DNA of 64,000 nucleotides from Verrucomicrobiia bacterium (GCA_035629175.1 DASPIL010000091.1:1-64000), one strand, 5' to 3'. Shown: positions 44,401-53,047, numbered from the stretch's first letter. The notes: a model not told the origin generated them from the letters alone. Program-made: numbers and translations.

Positions 44401-45049
44401 GGCAACCAACGGCGGGCAGGTGCTGTTAAACGCTCTTACAAATGGGACTGCGTGGCTCACCATGGCATCATCGGGCGCGGGCAGCATCATCGCGCTGCCG
44501 TCGCTTTTGAATCTGATTCACACAGCTAGCGCATCGAGGCTGACGGCAACCAATGGCGGCGGGCTGGCGTTGCCCGCAGGACCGGCCTTCTTCTCGGGTG
44601 TGAGCCTGGAAATTGCCGGAGGGACTCCAGGTTTGCCATTGACCCGCATCGCGGCAACGAATCTGGTGATGCGGGGAGTGCCGTGGCGCAGTTATTGGAT
44701 CGAATATCGAAATCCCGAAGCGCCCCAAATTCCGTGGGCGTTTTACGGCCGCGTGCCGCTGACCAATGACTTTCAAGTGATCGCACCTCCTGCCACCGGC
44801 AGCGTGGAATATCGCGCCTGGGAGTTTGTGGCCGAACCGGCGTTGCTGGACTTGCACATCCGACAAGCGACCAATGTGCAGTTGACGCTTTACGCGCCGA
44901 GTGGGTCCATACGCCATTTGCTGGCGAACACGAATCTGTTGTCGGCACCGTGGCAGGCGTTCGACACAGTTGTCATGACGAACACATTTCGCATCCTGCA
45001 GCCGAGGCCCTCAAACGGCAAAAGCGAGTTCTTTCGAGCGGAGCCTTAG
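41411..45049 (+). CDS. Giant secreted protein with six Cys-paired ~163-residue repeats
   Basis: 1212 residues with a signal peptide (about 1-19). The start of the mature chain (TITWDGGGGNSSWQTEANWS) resembles the N-terminus of autotransporter-like G8/PATR proteins. Then six repeats follow, each carrying the strict pattern C-x4-W-x21-C, with the first Cys at 150, 313, 476, 638, 801 and 964. Within repeats the recurring text is GSVLDFSSLTNLVG-x-x-CG and FEARN-x-G, suggesting a beta-solenoid. The last repeat runs into a C-terminal domain (about 1060-1212). Possibly a surface or matrix protein; no family was recognised. Confidence 0.85.
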   Translation: MNAILLPLIVLCGVTTGMAATITWDGGGGNSSWQTEANWSNDALPGINDDVILNAGGGLVVTSSASVTIRSVQASNSIALTAGVFRVTSGDSILQGQVHVSGNPTLSASGPATRLVLPNALNLDRAGLEALGGAQFFAPMVPRFNKGSGCATVSWRASGANSALHLPGLTNLAGADCGNLLVQALDDGWIVLSSVVSLAEGMAAFLAEGTNSRVDLSSLQNAAGVLDNVAFEARNGGTMSIPQMHGGKTVTVAIRSGGMLPVGQLAELEGFTVVGTNLNFTSLTNLGHGSISVTSNAVVTATNLVRHNGALDCYTGLWHVSGPGSVLDFSSLTNLVGADCGSRELRASSGATFRLTGLRAISEGTLKFSAHGSGSLIDLANLNRSDATQRIVALEALDSGTIQMPLYTGTPRTFLILENNGNIPTENMRELSGFQVSGMNVHFAALTNVLHGHITVANGAIVTLPLLVRHDHSGTCVSTVWEVRDAGSSLDLSSLTYLSGPSCGSLIVNAENGGRAVLNSVQTVANGTLTFSAAGNGSAIELPLLANVHGGRVVSLIAADSGEIIVPLLEGNTNVFVSVNDDGILPIAQFARLHGFSVNGMNVVFGALTNLASGSVIVSGGGVATAPHLVSHVDPAFCGLSSWQATGPGSVLDFSSLTNLVGPQCGALSIQAKAGGNVRMGGLSRLGEGGAAFLSDGLGSALDLSGLRNSDAVSHNISFEARNNGSVELPEFEGGETVTLVIRSGGSFDTTHLKLLRSLTVSGTSLSLAGLTNLFAGNLIVEQGAVLSLPGVFNHDQSTGCPLNAWSVTGSGSVLELLSLTNLVGSGCGSLVISATAGGLVNISNLVTVADGTVAFVVDGINSTINLSSLRESRADENVVSFEARNAGEIAMPSMLGGSSVWITIKTNGVIPTSRLSTLRSVTAIGANIFLDGLTNIDRGTFTVLDGGTVTAPSLREYVKGDWCDSTTWLARGPGSLLSLPQLQRMDGGNCVPLEIVATNGGQVLLNALTNGTAWLTMASSGAGSIIALPSLLNLIHTASASRLTATNGGGLALPAGPAFFSGVSLEIAGGTPGLPLTRIAATNLVMRGVPWRSYWIEYRNPEAPQIPWAFYGRVPLTNDFQVIAPPATGSVEYRAWEFVAEPALLDLHIRQATNVQLTLYAPSGSIRHLLANTNLLSAPWQAFDTVVMTNTFRILQPRPSNGKSEFFRAEP
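41858..44640 (+). repeat. Six tandem ~489-base repeats inside the giant secreted protein gene
   Basis: First Cys codons fall at 41858, 42347, 42836, 43322, 43811 and 44300, so units are 489, 489, 486, 489 and 489 bases. DNA identity between units is low while the protein motif is kept; the last unit is incomplete at its 3' side. Confidence 0.85.
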
Positions 45050-45150
45050 CGCATCCGATTTTGAATTTCCTAGCGATCATCACTTCCGTAGCCCTCCTGC
45101 TTTTCAGTTCCCGTTCCGGAAGGGAAGATTGCCGCCGTCGCCATCCGTGA

Positions 45151-45397
45151 TCAACGTGGCTGTGCGTTCAACCCCAAGCTCATCCATCCGCGCGGCAGGG
45201 TTGCCCCGTGAAAGTTCATCGCGAAGCCGTACTTTCCGCTGTCCTGAAGAATATCGTGATAATACTCCCATTCCATCTCCGCCGCGTAATCGATGAACCG
45301 TTTTGGACGGAGGATTGGCTGAATGTTTTGAAGTGCAACCTGCGAACGTCACGAGCGCGATGAGCGTGACACACGGAAGCAGTTGCCTGGCGTGATT
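45151..45397 (-). pseudogene. Possible frameshifted small lipoprotein gene
   Basis: In the 482-base stretch between the giant gene and the 785-residue gene, one minus-strand frame encodes a lipoprotein-like signal (LLPCVTLIALVTFAGC, Cys codon 45337-45335). Just past the Cys a different frame becomes protein-like to a TGA at 45151: PILRPKRFIDYAAEMEWEYY, then ILQDSGKYGFAMNFHG. One base shift would join them into a protein of about 85 residues. There is no ATG close to the signal. It may be a decayed gene, an assembly or sequencing error, or chance. Nothing else is recognised in this gap. Confidence 0.3.
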
Positions 45398-45531
45398 GAT
45401 GAAATGGTGTGCCTGGCTGTTCTTGGCTGCGGGCGAGCGGCAGACTTCAGGTGCAGAGCTCTGAACAATCAAAAACGTGAAGCGGTTGAGATCCCACGGA
45501 GGTGCGGTTCGCTGCAGGGAACGTCGCGTCA

Positions 45532-47889
45532 TCAGGTTGCAGATTGTTGGTCAGCGGGGCGGTAGAAGTCTGCGGGGAAACCGTCCTGTTTGCATGCAAT
45601 CAGCGTGAGCGGGCGGCCGTGCTTCAGGTTTACCTGTGAAAAGACCTCCCGGGGGTTGCCATCGTCGAACTCGCCCGTCCTGACTTCTGAGGAGCCGCCT
45701 CCCATCATCCAGAGCACATACAGTAGCGCACCATCCATTTCGTCATGAACGATCACCAATGATTCCATCAGGCCTTCAGCAAGCTCGGGGTAACGATCCT
45801 TGAACCAGGCGTAGAGCCAGGTTTCCCGAACGGCCAAACACATTTCGCTCAGTCTTTCCTCCTCGGCGACTGCATCGGCAATGCGGAGCTGGGTCTGGAC
45901 TTCGTCCCTGTTCCAACCTCCGCGTTCCATGCGCCAAAGCTGGACTTTGCGAAAGTCTGCAGCGAGCGTCGCGGCGGCTTCTGCCCCCGTTATCTTCGAA
46001 TGTCCCGGCGGCCTGGATGAATCGAAGATGGCGACGAGTTCAGCGACGCTTCGGCCCGGCTCATATCGGTAAGTAATCCACGGGGCAGGGGTGAGTCCTG
46101 GGACGGCAGCGGTATCGCGGACGTTAAAACCGCGGCCGTCGGGATAACGCGCCCCAATCTCGGTCGTAAGATCCTTGCCGCTGCTGATGGAGGCGGTCGT
46201 GCCATTTTCTGAATGCCCGAAAAGGAAGAGCTGGAACCCGGGTATGTTCTCAAAGGCATAGATGCCCTCCAGACGGTAACCCGCAGCTTCAAGCGCGTTC
46301 CGTTGACGTTCCACATCCGGGTGCTGCACAGCCTCCATTGGGACGCGCCGCGTTGAAGTCTGCACGGCAGGCGCCAATTTGCGCTTGGCAACAAGGTGAG
46401 TGCGAAACTCTTCGACTTCCTTCTTTAAACGAGCGGTCTGCTCTTCCATCAGCTGCTTCATTGCAGAACGTAACGCTCTTTTCTCCGAGTTTCCTTTTGC
46501 GAGGTTATCCTTCGTATGTGCAAGAATCTGCGAGAGCGCATCGCTGGCGGGATCATCTGAATACGATTCTTCAAGTTGCGATTCCCCGGCCGTGTCATCC
46601 GTCTCGGCGATATCCGGGGCCGCTGCAATCGCGTTCAGTTCGTTGTCCGGCAATTCATTGTACCCACCTAGGATCGTCAAACCGGCCTGCACCGTACGCT
46701 TCTTGGGCGCCAGCGGGTCTCCGTTCGTCTCAAGCTCCCAGCAGCAGTGAAGCGCATAGGCTTGCAACGGGGTGAGATCTGCTGTCGTTTCGCCAAAGAG
46801 CGCGAATGTGACCGAACCAACCATCCCAAGGCCTATGTCGTCTGCCTCGCGCTCGTCCGTCCTGGGATACTCATAGCGCAACAGCCAAAGCTGGCGGCGA
46901 TCCTGCGTGGGCGGCCAGTAAAGCTCGCGCGTGTCGACTATGCTGATCCGCGCGGGCGGTTCGCCGAACTCACTGGGATGCGACAGCCATGCAACCATCG
47001 TTGCCATCGCCTGGAAATTGGGATCGGCAGCCTCGGCCGGAATTGCGTCCTCGCGGCCGAGCTCCTCGAGCAGCTGGACGGCAGCCGACGAAGTGTTCAC
47101 ATGGACGGCAAAGCGGGCGAGGTTTCGAATGCCGCGTTCCATGCCCATCTTCGCGGCCGCCCACGCAGCTTCAACTGACACGCCTGGATCCGGATGGTCC
47201 ATCGCCAGTTCAAGCAATTCGTTTCGTGCCGGATGGGTCATGAACGGCAACGCAGCGGTTGCACTGTGCGCGTAACTGAAGTGTTCGGGGTTCAAATCCC
47301 GCAGCCATCCGCGGAGCATCTCAATTCCCGAAGGAGAGTCGTAAGGATGCTCGATGTCGCCACCGTCCAACGCGCATTGGTTGGCTGCATCCAACAAGGT
47401 GACAGCCGCGAACCCTGAAGGCAGCGAGAGTTTGAATGCCGAGAAGAACCGCCTGCAATGCGGGTGCTCGTTGTTAAAGCCGCCGATGATTGACGACCAC
47501 ATGTATGCCTCGGAAGCAAAACCAGATTGGGCGACTGCAATGATGCGGTCAGTGCCGTCTTCTGTCGCAAACTGCGTCAGGAGCTTTAGAAGAAACAGTC
47601 GATCGCTGATGGCGGTGGGCGCGTCGTCCATGAGGCAGGGTTCCAATTCCAACAGCAGCGGAACTCCGTCGTCGCGAAAGACTTGAAAGACTTCTTGGGC
47701 AGGTTCTTCGGGCTGGAAGGCGCGAAGGAGGCGGGCCGCGCGGCTGGGGCTGGCCAGAGTCTCTTTGAAAACGCGGCAGAATTCCTCGGCTTCTTCGCGT
47801 GTGGTGATCTCAACTTCCGGTTGATCGAACCGGGAGAACTTGCCCTGCGCAAAGAATTTCTCCACGGCCTCGCGTATTTCGCTCTTCAT
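45532..47889 (-). CDS. Large cytoplasmic protein of unknown function, HEAT-like N-terminus
   Basis: 785 residues, no signal peptide or membrane helix, not recognised. Residues about 190-300 contain helical pairs like HEAT units (FMTHPARNELLELAMDHPDPGVSVEAAWAAAKMG in part). A charged coiled coil lies at about 470-510 (LMEEQTARLKKEVEEF). The C-terminal third has mixed alpha/beta character with FQLFLFGHSENGTTAS and a motif-like MDGALLYVLWMMGGGSSE. The start ATG is the first in the frame with an acceptable context. No neighbour suggests a role. The 458-base gap upstream holds only a hairpin element. Confidence 0.7.
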   Translation of the reverse strand: MKSEIREAVEKFFAQGKFSRFDQPEVEITTREEAEEFCRVFKETLASPSRAARLLRAFQPEEPAQEVFQVFRDDGVPLLLELEPCLMDDAPTAISDRLFLLKLLTQFATEDGTDRIIAVAQSGFASEAYMWSSIIGGFNNEHPHCRRFFSAFKLSLPSGFAAVTLLDAANQCALDGGDIEHPYDSPSGIEMLRGWLRDLNPEHFSYAHSATAALPFMTHPARNELLELAMDHPDPGVSVEAAWAAAKMGMERGIRNLARFAVHVNTSSAAVQLLEELGREDAIPAEAADPNFQAMATMVAWLSHPSEFGEPPARISIVDTRELYWPPTQDRRQLWLLRYEYPRTDEREADDIGLGMVGSVTFALFGETTADLTPLQAYALHCCWELETNGDPLAPKKRTVQAGLTILGGYNELPDNELNAIAAAPDIAETDDTAGESQLEESYSDDPASDALSQILAHTKDNLAKGNSEKRALRSAMKQLMEEQTARLKKEVEEFRTHLVAKRKLAPAVQTSTRRVPMEAVQHPDVERQRNALEAAGYRLEGIYAFENIPGFQLFLFGHSENGTTASISSGKDLTTEIGARYPDGRGFNVRDTAAVPGLTPAPWITYRYEPGRSVAELVAIFDSSRPPGHSKITGAEAAATLAADFRKVQLWRMERGGWNRDEVQTQLRIADAVAEEERLSEMCLAVRETWLYAWFKDRYPELAEGLMESLVIVHDEMDGALLYVLWMMGGGSSEVRTGEFDDGNPREVFSQVNLKHGRPLTLIACKQDGFPADFYRPADQQSAT

Positions 47890-48256
47890 GGAATCTCACT
47901 TTCAGCTTGGATGAATAAGTGCCTTGACGTCGGTTGGCCTCCAGCTTTTCTGCAGGCTTCGAACGTTTCAAGTGCTTTTTCTCCGCAAGACGAGGTGGGT
48001 GCGTTCGGACCGGGATCTTCAGGTCGCTTCAATGAGAGCACGGAATCGTGTGAAATGATTGACCTGCGCGTTCGCGCACGCTGAAGCGGCCGTAAACGCC
48101 GAGGTCCTCCCGCGTAAGCCCCGGCTAACGGTGCCGATCAATAGTCGCGTAAGGCTCGACCGATCGGCGGATGACCGCGGGCACAGAACACCTGCGTGGG
48201 GCGAGGCATTCTGCTGTCCTGCAGATGGGTCAACGTGCTGGCGTTGTCTACATCCT

Positions 48257-48319
48257 GCCGGCGCGAAGCCGGCGATACAGCCTGTCCTCCGTAGCAGCCA
48301 CTGCGGAGGGCCGGACAGG
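48257..48319. repeat. Double hairpin element, second copy of the dispersed palindrome family
   Basis: GCCGGC-GCGAA-GCCGGC (48257-48273) is followed by GATACAG, the reverse of the CTGTATC in the 13826 copy, and then a nested stem: CCTGTCC (48281-48287) with GGACAGG (48313-48319), and CCTCCG (48286-48291) with CGGAGG (48304-48309). It sits in the 458-base gap 47890-48347, where no gene was recognised. Confidence 0.75.
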
Positions 48320-48347
48320 TTGGAAACGTGTAGAGCTAAGAGTTGAA

Positions 48348-49280
48348 TTACTTCAGACGATCAAACGTTTTCTGCAGGATCTGCCAATCTTTCATGCCCT
48401 TGACCTTCTCCATTGCAGACTTGCCGATCTCCGCTTCCTTCGCGTTCTTGGTCGGCTTGGATGCCTTGTAGAAAATGCCGAAGTATCCGGGGAACGGTTC
48501 GTTGGCGAGCTTGTACGCCGCGAGCTCATCCGTCACGTCGTGGTCCTTGGGAACTTCGTTGAACACGCCGCCCTTGCGCGGATTCGAGGCGTCAAAGGCG
48601 CCTTCGTAAAACTCCACGCATTCGCTGAGACATTCGATGAAGCTGAAACCGTCGTGATCCATCGCGGCCTCCATCATCTGCAGCACATGGTTTGGGTTCG
48701 TGTGCGTCGTGCGTGCGACGAAACTGGCCCCTGCTGAAATCGCCTGCTTCATGGGATTGATGGGATAATCAATTGCGCCCCATTGATCGGTCTTGCTTTT
48801 GAATCCGAGCGGCGACGTCGGGGAAGTCTGCTTCTTCGTCAGGCCGTAGACCCAATTGTCCATGACCACGTAGGTGAGCTTCACGTTCTTGCGCGCGGTG
48901 TGGTTGAAATGGTTGCCGCCAATGGAAAACGCGTCGCCATCACCGCCGAACACAAACACGTGCAGGTCGGGACGGGAGAGCGAAACTCCGGTTGCGAATG
49001 GCAGGGCGCGGCCGTGAATGTAATGAACGCCGTGCGCCTGGACGAAGTAGGGAAAGCGGCTGGAGCAGCCGATGCCGGCAACCGTCGTGATCTTCTCGTG
49101 CCAGAGCTTCCGCTTTTCGATCAGCTTGAAATACAGCGCCAGCACGGAGAAATCTCCGCAACCGGGGCACCACGTGGGATGATCCGCTGCAATTTCCTTC
49201 TTGGTCAGGCCTTTGCGTTCTGCGTCGGGAGGAACTGTAATGACGGTGGTAAGAGCGGGGGAATCGGTCAGGGAACTCAT
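48348..49280 (-). CDS. korB: 2-oxoacid:ferredoxin oxidoreductase, beta subunit
   Basis: 310 residues from ATG 49280; an in-frame TTG at 49316 overlapping the korA stop is possible. Binds thiamine diphosphate: HPTWCPGCGDFSVLALY, then GIGCSSRFPYFVQAHGVH, and the cofactor motif GGDGDAFSIGGNHFNHTARKN in pieces, ending VMDNWVYGLTKKQTSPTS. With KorA it decarboxylates a 2-oxoacid (2-oxoglutarate most likely) to acyl-CoA and reduces ferredoxin in the cytoplasm. No separate ferredoxin-binding subunit is present. Confidence 0.93.
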   Translation of the reverse strand: MSSLTDSPALTTVITVPPDAERKGLTKKEIAADHPTWCPGCGDFSVLALYFKLIEKRKLWHEKITTVAGIGCSSRFPYFVQAHGVHYIHGRALPFATGVSLSRPDLHVFVFGGDGDAFSIGGNHFNHTARKNVKLTYVVMDNWVYGLTKKQTSPTSPLGFKSKTDQWGAIDYPINPMKQAISAGASFVARTTHTNPNHVLQMMEAAMDHDGFSFIECLSECVEFYEGAFDASNPRKGGVFNEVPKDHDVTDELAAYKLANEPFPGYFGIFYKASKPTKNAKEAEIGKSAMEKVKGMKDWQILQKTFDRLK

Positions 49281-49312
49281 GTTGGTAATGCGTTGAGAAT
49301 CGTTCGAAAGTT

Positions 49313-51145
49313 TCAAGCCGTCACGGGCTGGCCGTTTGAGGCGAGTCTTGCCTGCACGGCTGCAAGGATTTCCTTAACCTTCCATGTCAGGCCGTCTGTC
49401 TTGTTGATGCCGCGAATGGCAGGATTGCAAAAGCGCGCGCGGAGGACCGACGCGAGCTGCCCGCCCTGATTGTAAATGCCTTCGTCGTTCATCTCGACGA
49501 CAAAAACGTGATTGAATCCTGAGAAAATATTCTCCAATCCGTGCGGCAAAGGGCTGATGGCCCGCAGGTGAATCGAGGAAATGCTGTCGCCAGCGGCGCG
49601 GGCGCGATCCACAGCTTCCTTGATGGGACCTTGCGTTGAACCCCATCCGACGAGCAGAACATTGCCTTCGCTCGGCCCGTAAATGCGCGGCGCGGGAAGC
49701 GTTTCCGCGAGGGCCTGGAGTTTCTTGCGCCGCTTGATCGTCATCTGCTGGTGCAGTTTCGGCGATCCGGTCGGGTGTCCCATTTCGTCATGTTCAAGTC
49801 CTGTCGCAACAGGATACTTGCCGCTGAGAATGCGGGTCCCGGGAACCACGCGTTGAACGACGCCCGTGGGGGTCGACAGATCGTAAGGTTTGTAGTCTTG
49901 AACCGGCGTCAGGTCGGGACTGATGTCCTGGCAAACCTTCTCAAGGTCAGGTTCATCAAACGCTTCGATTCGGGTCGCGATCGCCTGGTCGCTAAGGATG
50001 TAAACCGGAACATTGTAGGTGCGCGCGATGTTTACCGCTTCAATCGCCGTATAAAAACAATCTTCAACATTCGCAGGCGCTATCACAACACGGGGAGAAT
50101 CTCCGTGGGCGCCATAGAGTGCGATGTTAAGATCCGATTGTTCAACATTCGTGGGCATGCCCGTCGACGGGCCTCCGCGTTGAATGTCGATCACGATGAC
50201 CGGAACTTCCGCCATCCCAGCCCAACCCGCAGCTTCGGCCTTCAGCGCGATGCCGGGGCCGCTGGATCCTGTGACTGCGACGCGCCCGGCATAGCCAGCT
50301 CCAATCGCCATCGAAATCGACGCAATTTCATCTTCGCATTGAATGAAGGCCCCGCCGTATTTGGGAAGCTCTCGCCGCAGCAATTCCATGATATCCGACC
50401 AGGGTGTAATGGGATACCCCGCGCCGAAACGCACTCCCGCCGCGATCAATCCATAGGCCATCGCTTCGTTGCCGTTCATGACCACCTGATGACGCTCCTT
50501 TTTGGTGCTGTCAACAAACCGGAATGTATCAATGACGTTGCCGATGGAATAACTGTAGCCAGCTTGAAACGCTGACAGCGCGTTCTTCACGATGCTGTCG
50601 TCCTTTCCGCCGAAGCGTTCGTGAATCAGCTTTTCCAGCTTCGCCACGTTGAGATCAAACATGCGTGCGATCAAGCCAAGCGCGTAAATGTTCTTGCCCT
50701 TGTCCTTCGCGGTGCCGCCGATAGACTCAATTGTCAGCGTGGAAATCGGAATGCCGACGTGATGATAATCATCCTTCCATTCCGGCTTGGGCTCCACGTG
50801 GTCGGCATCATAGAGCACGATGCCCTTCTTCTTGAGCGAGTTGATATGACCTTCATAGGAGTGCTGATAAAAGGCCAGCAGGACATCGGCATCATCGCCA
50901 GCGCTGAGGACCTCGCCCGATCCAATGCGCACCTGGAATATGGATGGACCACCCGAAATGGTGGACGGAATGGTCATGAACGTCATGACTTCCTGTTCGC
51001 TGCGGCCGGCAAGGCGCGCGAGAAAACCGCCGATTGCTTGAATTCCATCCTGGGAATTCCCGGCTATACGGATGACTGCTTCGGAGATGTTCGAAATTTT
51101 GGGAGCGCTGCCTGCGGACGAGGCAGCGGTGGACGTATCGCTCAT
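49313..51145 (-). CDS. korA: 2-oxoacid:ferredoxin oxidoreductase, fused gamma-alpha subunit
   Basis: 610 residues from ATG 51145; further upstream the frame lacks conserved sequence. The N-terminal about 200 residues are the gamma-type domain (GGFLARLAGRSEQEVMTFMT, GDDADVLLAFYQ) fused to the alpha domain (NEAMAYGLIAAGVRFGAGYP, then PITPWSDIMELL, and ITGSSGPG-like VAVTGSSGPGIALKAEA). The fused layout is common for KorA. Forms the complex with KorB encoded just downstream (33 bases to its ATG). Confidence 0.93.
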   Translation of the reverse strand: MSDTSTAASSAGSAPKISNISEAVIRIAGNSQDGIQAIGGFLARLAGRSEQEVMTFMTIPSTISGGPSIFQVRIGSGEVLSAGDDADVLLAFYQHSYEGHINSLKKKGIVLYDADHVEPKPEWKDDYHHVGIPISTLTIESIGGTAKDKGKNIYALGLIARMFDLNVAKLEKLIHERFGGKDDSIVKNALSAFQAGYSYSIGNVIDTFRFVDSTKKERHQVVMNGNEAMAYGLIAAGVRFGAGYPITPWSDIMELLRRELPKYGGAFIQCEDEIASISMAIGAGYAGRVAVTGSSGPGIALKAEAAGWAGMAEVPVIVIDIQRGGPSTGMPTNVEQSDLNIALYGAHGDSPRVVIAPANVEDCFYTAIEAVNIARTYNVPVYILSDQAIATRIEAFDEPDLEKVCQDISPDLTPVQDYKPYDLSTPTGVVQRVVPGTRILSGKYPVATGLEHDEMGHPTGSPKLHQQMTIKRRKKLQALAETLPAPRIYGPSEGNVLLVGWGSTQGPIKEAVDRARAAGDSISSIHLRAISPLPHGLENIFSGFNHVFVVEMNDEGIYNQGGQLASVLRARFCNPAIRGINKTDGLTWKVKEILAAVQARLASNGQPVTA

Positions 51146-51222
51146 GAAAATAGTTAGTTCTATTCGACGTTGTGCCCTCGGCGCACCTGAAGAATTGCAA
51201 CGGGCGGCACCGACGCCCTGAA

Positions 51223-51250
51223 ACACTAACACCCCACCCTGACGTGTCAA
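51223..51250 (-). promoter_or_regulatory. Putative sigma-70 promoter for korA-korB
   Basis: On the minus strand TTGACA (51250-51245), 16 bases, then TAGTGT (51228-51223). An AT-rich stretch (51251-51270) lies just upstream like an UP element. The leader to the korA ATG would be about 70 bases. Confidence 0.35.
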
Positions 51251-51335
51251 ATTCTAATAATATTCGAATGTGCCTGCATATCAGAGACTTACGTATGATG
51301 GCCCAGATCGGAACCAAGGTCGCGAAACATTCGCA

Positions 51336-52160
51336 TTAGTTCATCTGCTTTGCGGTCACGGGTGAATCATCGGGGGTTTTCGCCCCAGCCCGCTGCAGAC
51401 ACTCTCTAAGGACCTCCGTGGTGCCGCAGGCATGAGGAAGGTCGCTGATCAGTCCGCCGTGCTGCTGCAGTTGGTGTTTTACGCTGGGGATCGCGTTCCT
51501 TGGTCCGCCGAGCCATCGGGCGAAACGGGGATTGAGCATTGGCAGATCGTTCAAGTGATCCCCCGCGGCAAACACCGACTCGGCGCCAATCCCAAGCCGG
51601 CGGCTGAGCTCGGCCAGAGCGGTTCCCTTGTTGAACGCAGCGTGGCTGAAGCGGACGTAAACGTCGTTGCGAACAGGAACGAGATTGGGAATTGAACGGC
51701 AGTAGGTTTCGAGAAATGCGTTAATGACGTCCGCGTCCTTGTTGTTCCCGGCTATCAGGCAAAACGGCGAATAAGGATCCGAGTAAACGGTTGCCTGAAA
51801 TCGGGCGTTGATCCAATCGGCTATGCGCGGAACGTCTTCTCGAACGCGCACGAACAATTCCTCGTGAGCGCGGGTGCACGCTGAATTCCACTCCTCCAGC
51901 CCCGCGTATCGAACCCCGTCATGCACCTGGATTTCGCGTTCAACGAGGACGAGATAATCGGGCTGGATGGTTACCTTCGCCCGCGCCAGCGTTTCCATAA
52001 GGCTCGACATGTCCCGACCCGTATTGATTACCCACTTGGCGCCATCGGCTTGCAACTCGGCGATCAGTTCCTGGAACTCGCGCGCGATCGGCGGGTTCTC
52101 AAATTCGGCAAAGATGGTTCCGTCGAAGTCGGTTGAGATGAGCTGGATGGGCGGAGGCAT
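51336..52160 (-). CDS. HAD-superfamily phosphatase (Cof-type)
   Basis: 274 residues. Motif I STDFDGTIF with the nucleophile Asp and the acid Asp two residues on, motif II-type INTGRDMSSL, and motif III/IV GDHLNDLPML. A cap domain lies between (about 85-190). Cof-type HAD proteins dephosphorylate sugar phosphates or nucleotides in the cytoplasm; the substrate cannot be told. It is separately transcribed from korAB, whose promoter is just upstream on the same strand. Confidence 0.88.
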   Translation of the reverse strand: MPPPIQLISTDFDGTIFAEFENPPIAREFQELIAELQADGAKWVINTGRDMSSLMETLARAKVTIQPDYLVLVEREIQVHDGVRYAGLEEWNSACTRAHEELFVRVREDVPRIADWINARFQATVYSDPYSPFCLIAGNNKDADVINAFLETYCRSIPNLVPVRNDVYVRFSHAAFNKGTALAELSRRLGIGAESVFAAGDHLNDLPMLNPRFARWLGGPRNAIPSVKHQLQQHGGLISDLPHACGTTEVLRECLQRAGAKTPDDSPVTAKQMN

Positions 52161-52318
52161 TGTTATTGTAAATCGTATTCGATATCATTTCGCGCGGTCT
52201 TCCCCGGCGTCGCGTTATCCTAAACCCGTTTGGGTCTGGGGCGCAAATGTCGGGGCGCGAGATTCGGGTATGCCTCGGCCCTTGCTCCAGTGCCTGCGCG
52301 TGCGCTATTGTGGCCGCG

Positions 52319-52750
52319 ATGTCCCTGCAGGAACGTTTCGACGACGCGATGTACGACTTCAGCACGGGCGATTACGACCGGGCCATTGAAAAGTTGCGGA
52401 GCGTGCTCGCCGATGAGCCGCTTCACTTCGACGCGCAACTCGGGCTCGGAATGGCTTACTATCGCAAGGGCGATTATCAAACGGCCATCGCTGAAGGCCT
52501 GAAAGCGCTGAACCTGCGACCGCAGGAGCAACTCGTCCACACCAACCTTTCGCTGTTCTACATGAAGGCTGGAGACAAGGCCACTGCCGAGCATCACGGT
52601 CTTCAAGCCCGCATCGCCTCGTGGAAATCAGACAAGTCGAAGCCCGGTGAAAAGGCGGGTGGGGATCCTGACTTGGAGCTCGCAAAGCCTCCTGCCCCAG
52701 CCGTTCCGCCGCCCACGCAATTTCCTGACATGCCGTGGAAGAAGAAGTAG
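52319..52750 (+). CDS. Small TPR protein
   Basis: 143 residues from ATG 52319, chosen because TPR-like helices begin there (LQERFDDAMYDFSTGDYDRA); the upstream extension is Cys-rich and unconvincing. Three TPR units (about 3-36, 37-70, 71-104: GLGMAYYRKGDYQTAIAEGL, HTNLSLFYMKAGDKATAEHH) and a Pro-rich tail ending FPDMPWKKK. A protein-interaction adaptor; partner unknown. The next small gene follows 18 bases later. Confidence 0.75.
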   Translation: MSLQERFDDAMYDFSTGDYDRAIEKLRSVLADEPLHFDAQLGLGMAYYRKGDYQTAIAEGLKALNLRPQEQLVHTNLSLFYMKAGDKATAEHHGLQARIASWKSDKSKPGEKAGGDPDLELAKPPAPAVPPPTQFPDMPWKKK

Positions 52751-52768
52751 GTTCGTTTAAACACTGAT

Positions 52769-53047
52769 ATGAAATCGAGCTACGAACTGGCGATGGAACG
52801 CCTGAGCAAGACGGCGCCGACTGTTAAATTGACGGCAGAGAAAAAAGCCCAACTCGCTGACCTGGATTCACGTTATGCAGCGAAGATCGCTGAACGCGAG
52901 ATCGCCGCAAAAGGCGAGATGGATCGCGCGGCAGGCGCCGGAGACTTTGCGAAGTATGATGAACTGCAGCAGCAGCTGGGGCGCGAACGCAAGGCGCTGC
53001 AAACCGAGCTCGAGGAAAAGAAGGAGCAAGTTCGCTCAGGAAAGTGA
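52769..53047 (+). CDS. Small charged coiled-coil protein
   Basis: 92 residues, almost entirely helical and charged: SSYELAMERLSKTAPTVKLT, then AEKKAQLADLDSRYAAKIAE and DELQQQLGRERKALQTELEE. No signal peptide. I recall similar short proteins in other Verrucomicrobiota. It follows the TPR gene and may be co-transcribed with it; the function is unknown. Confidence 0.7.
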   Translation: MKSSYELAMERLSKTAPTVKLTAEKKAQLADLDSRYAAKIAEREIAAKGEMDRAAGAGDFAKYDELQQQLGRERKALQTELEEKKEQVRSGK

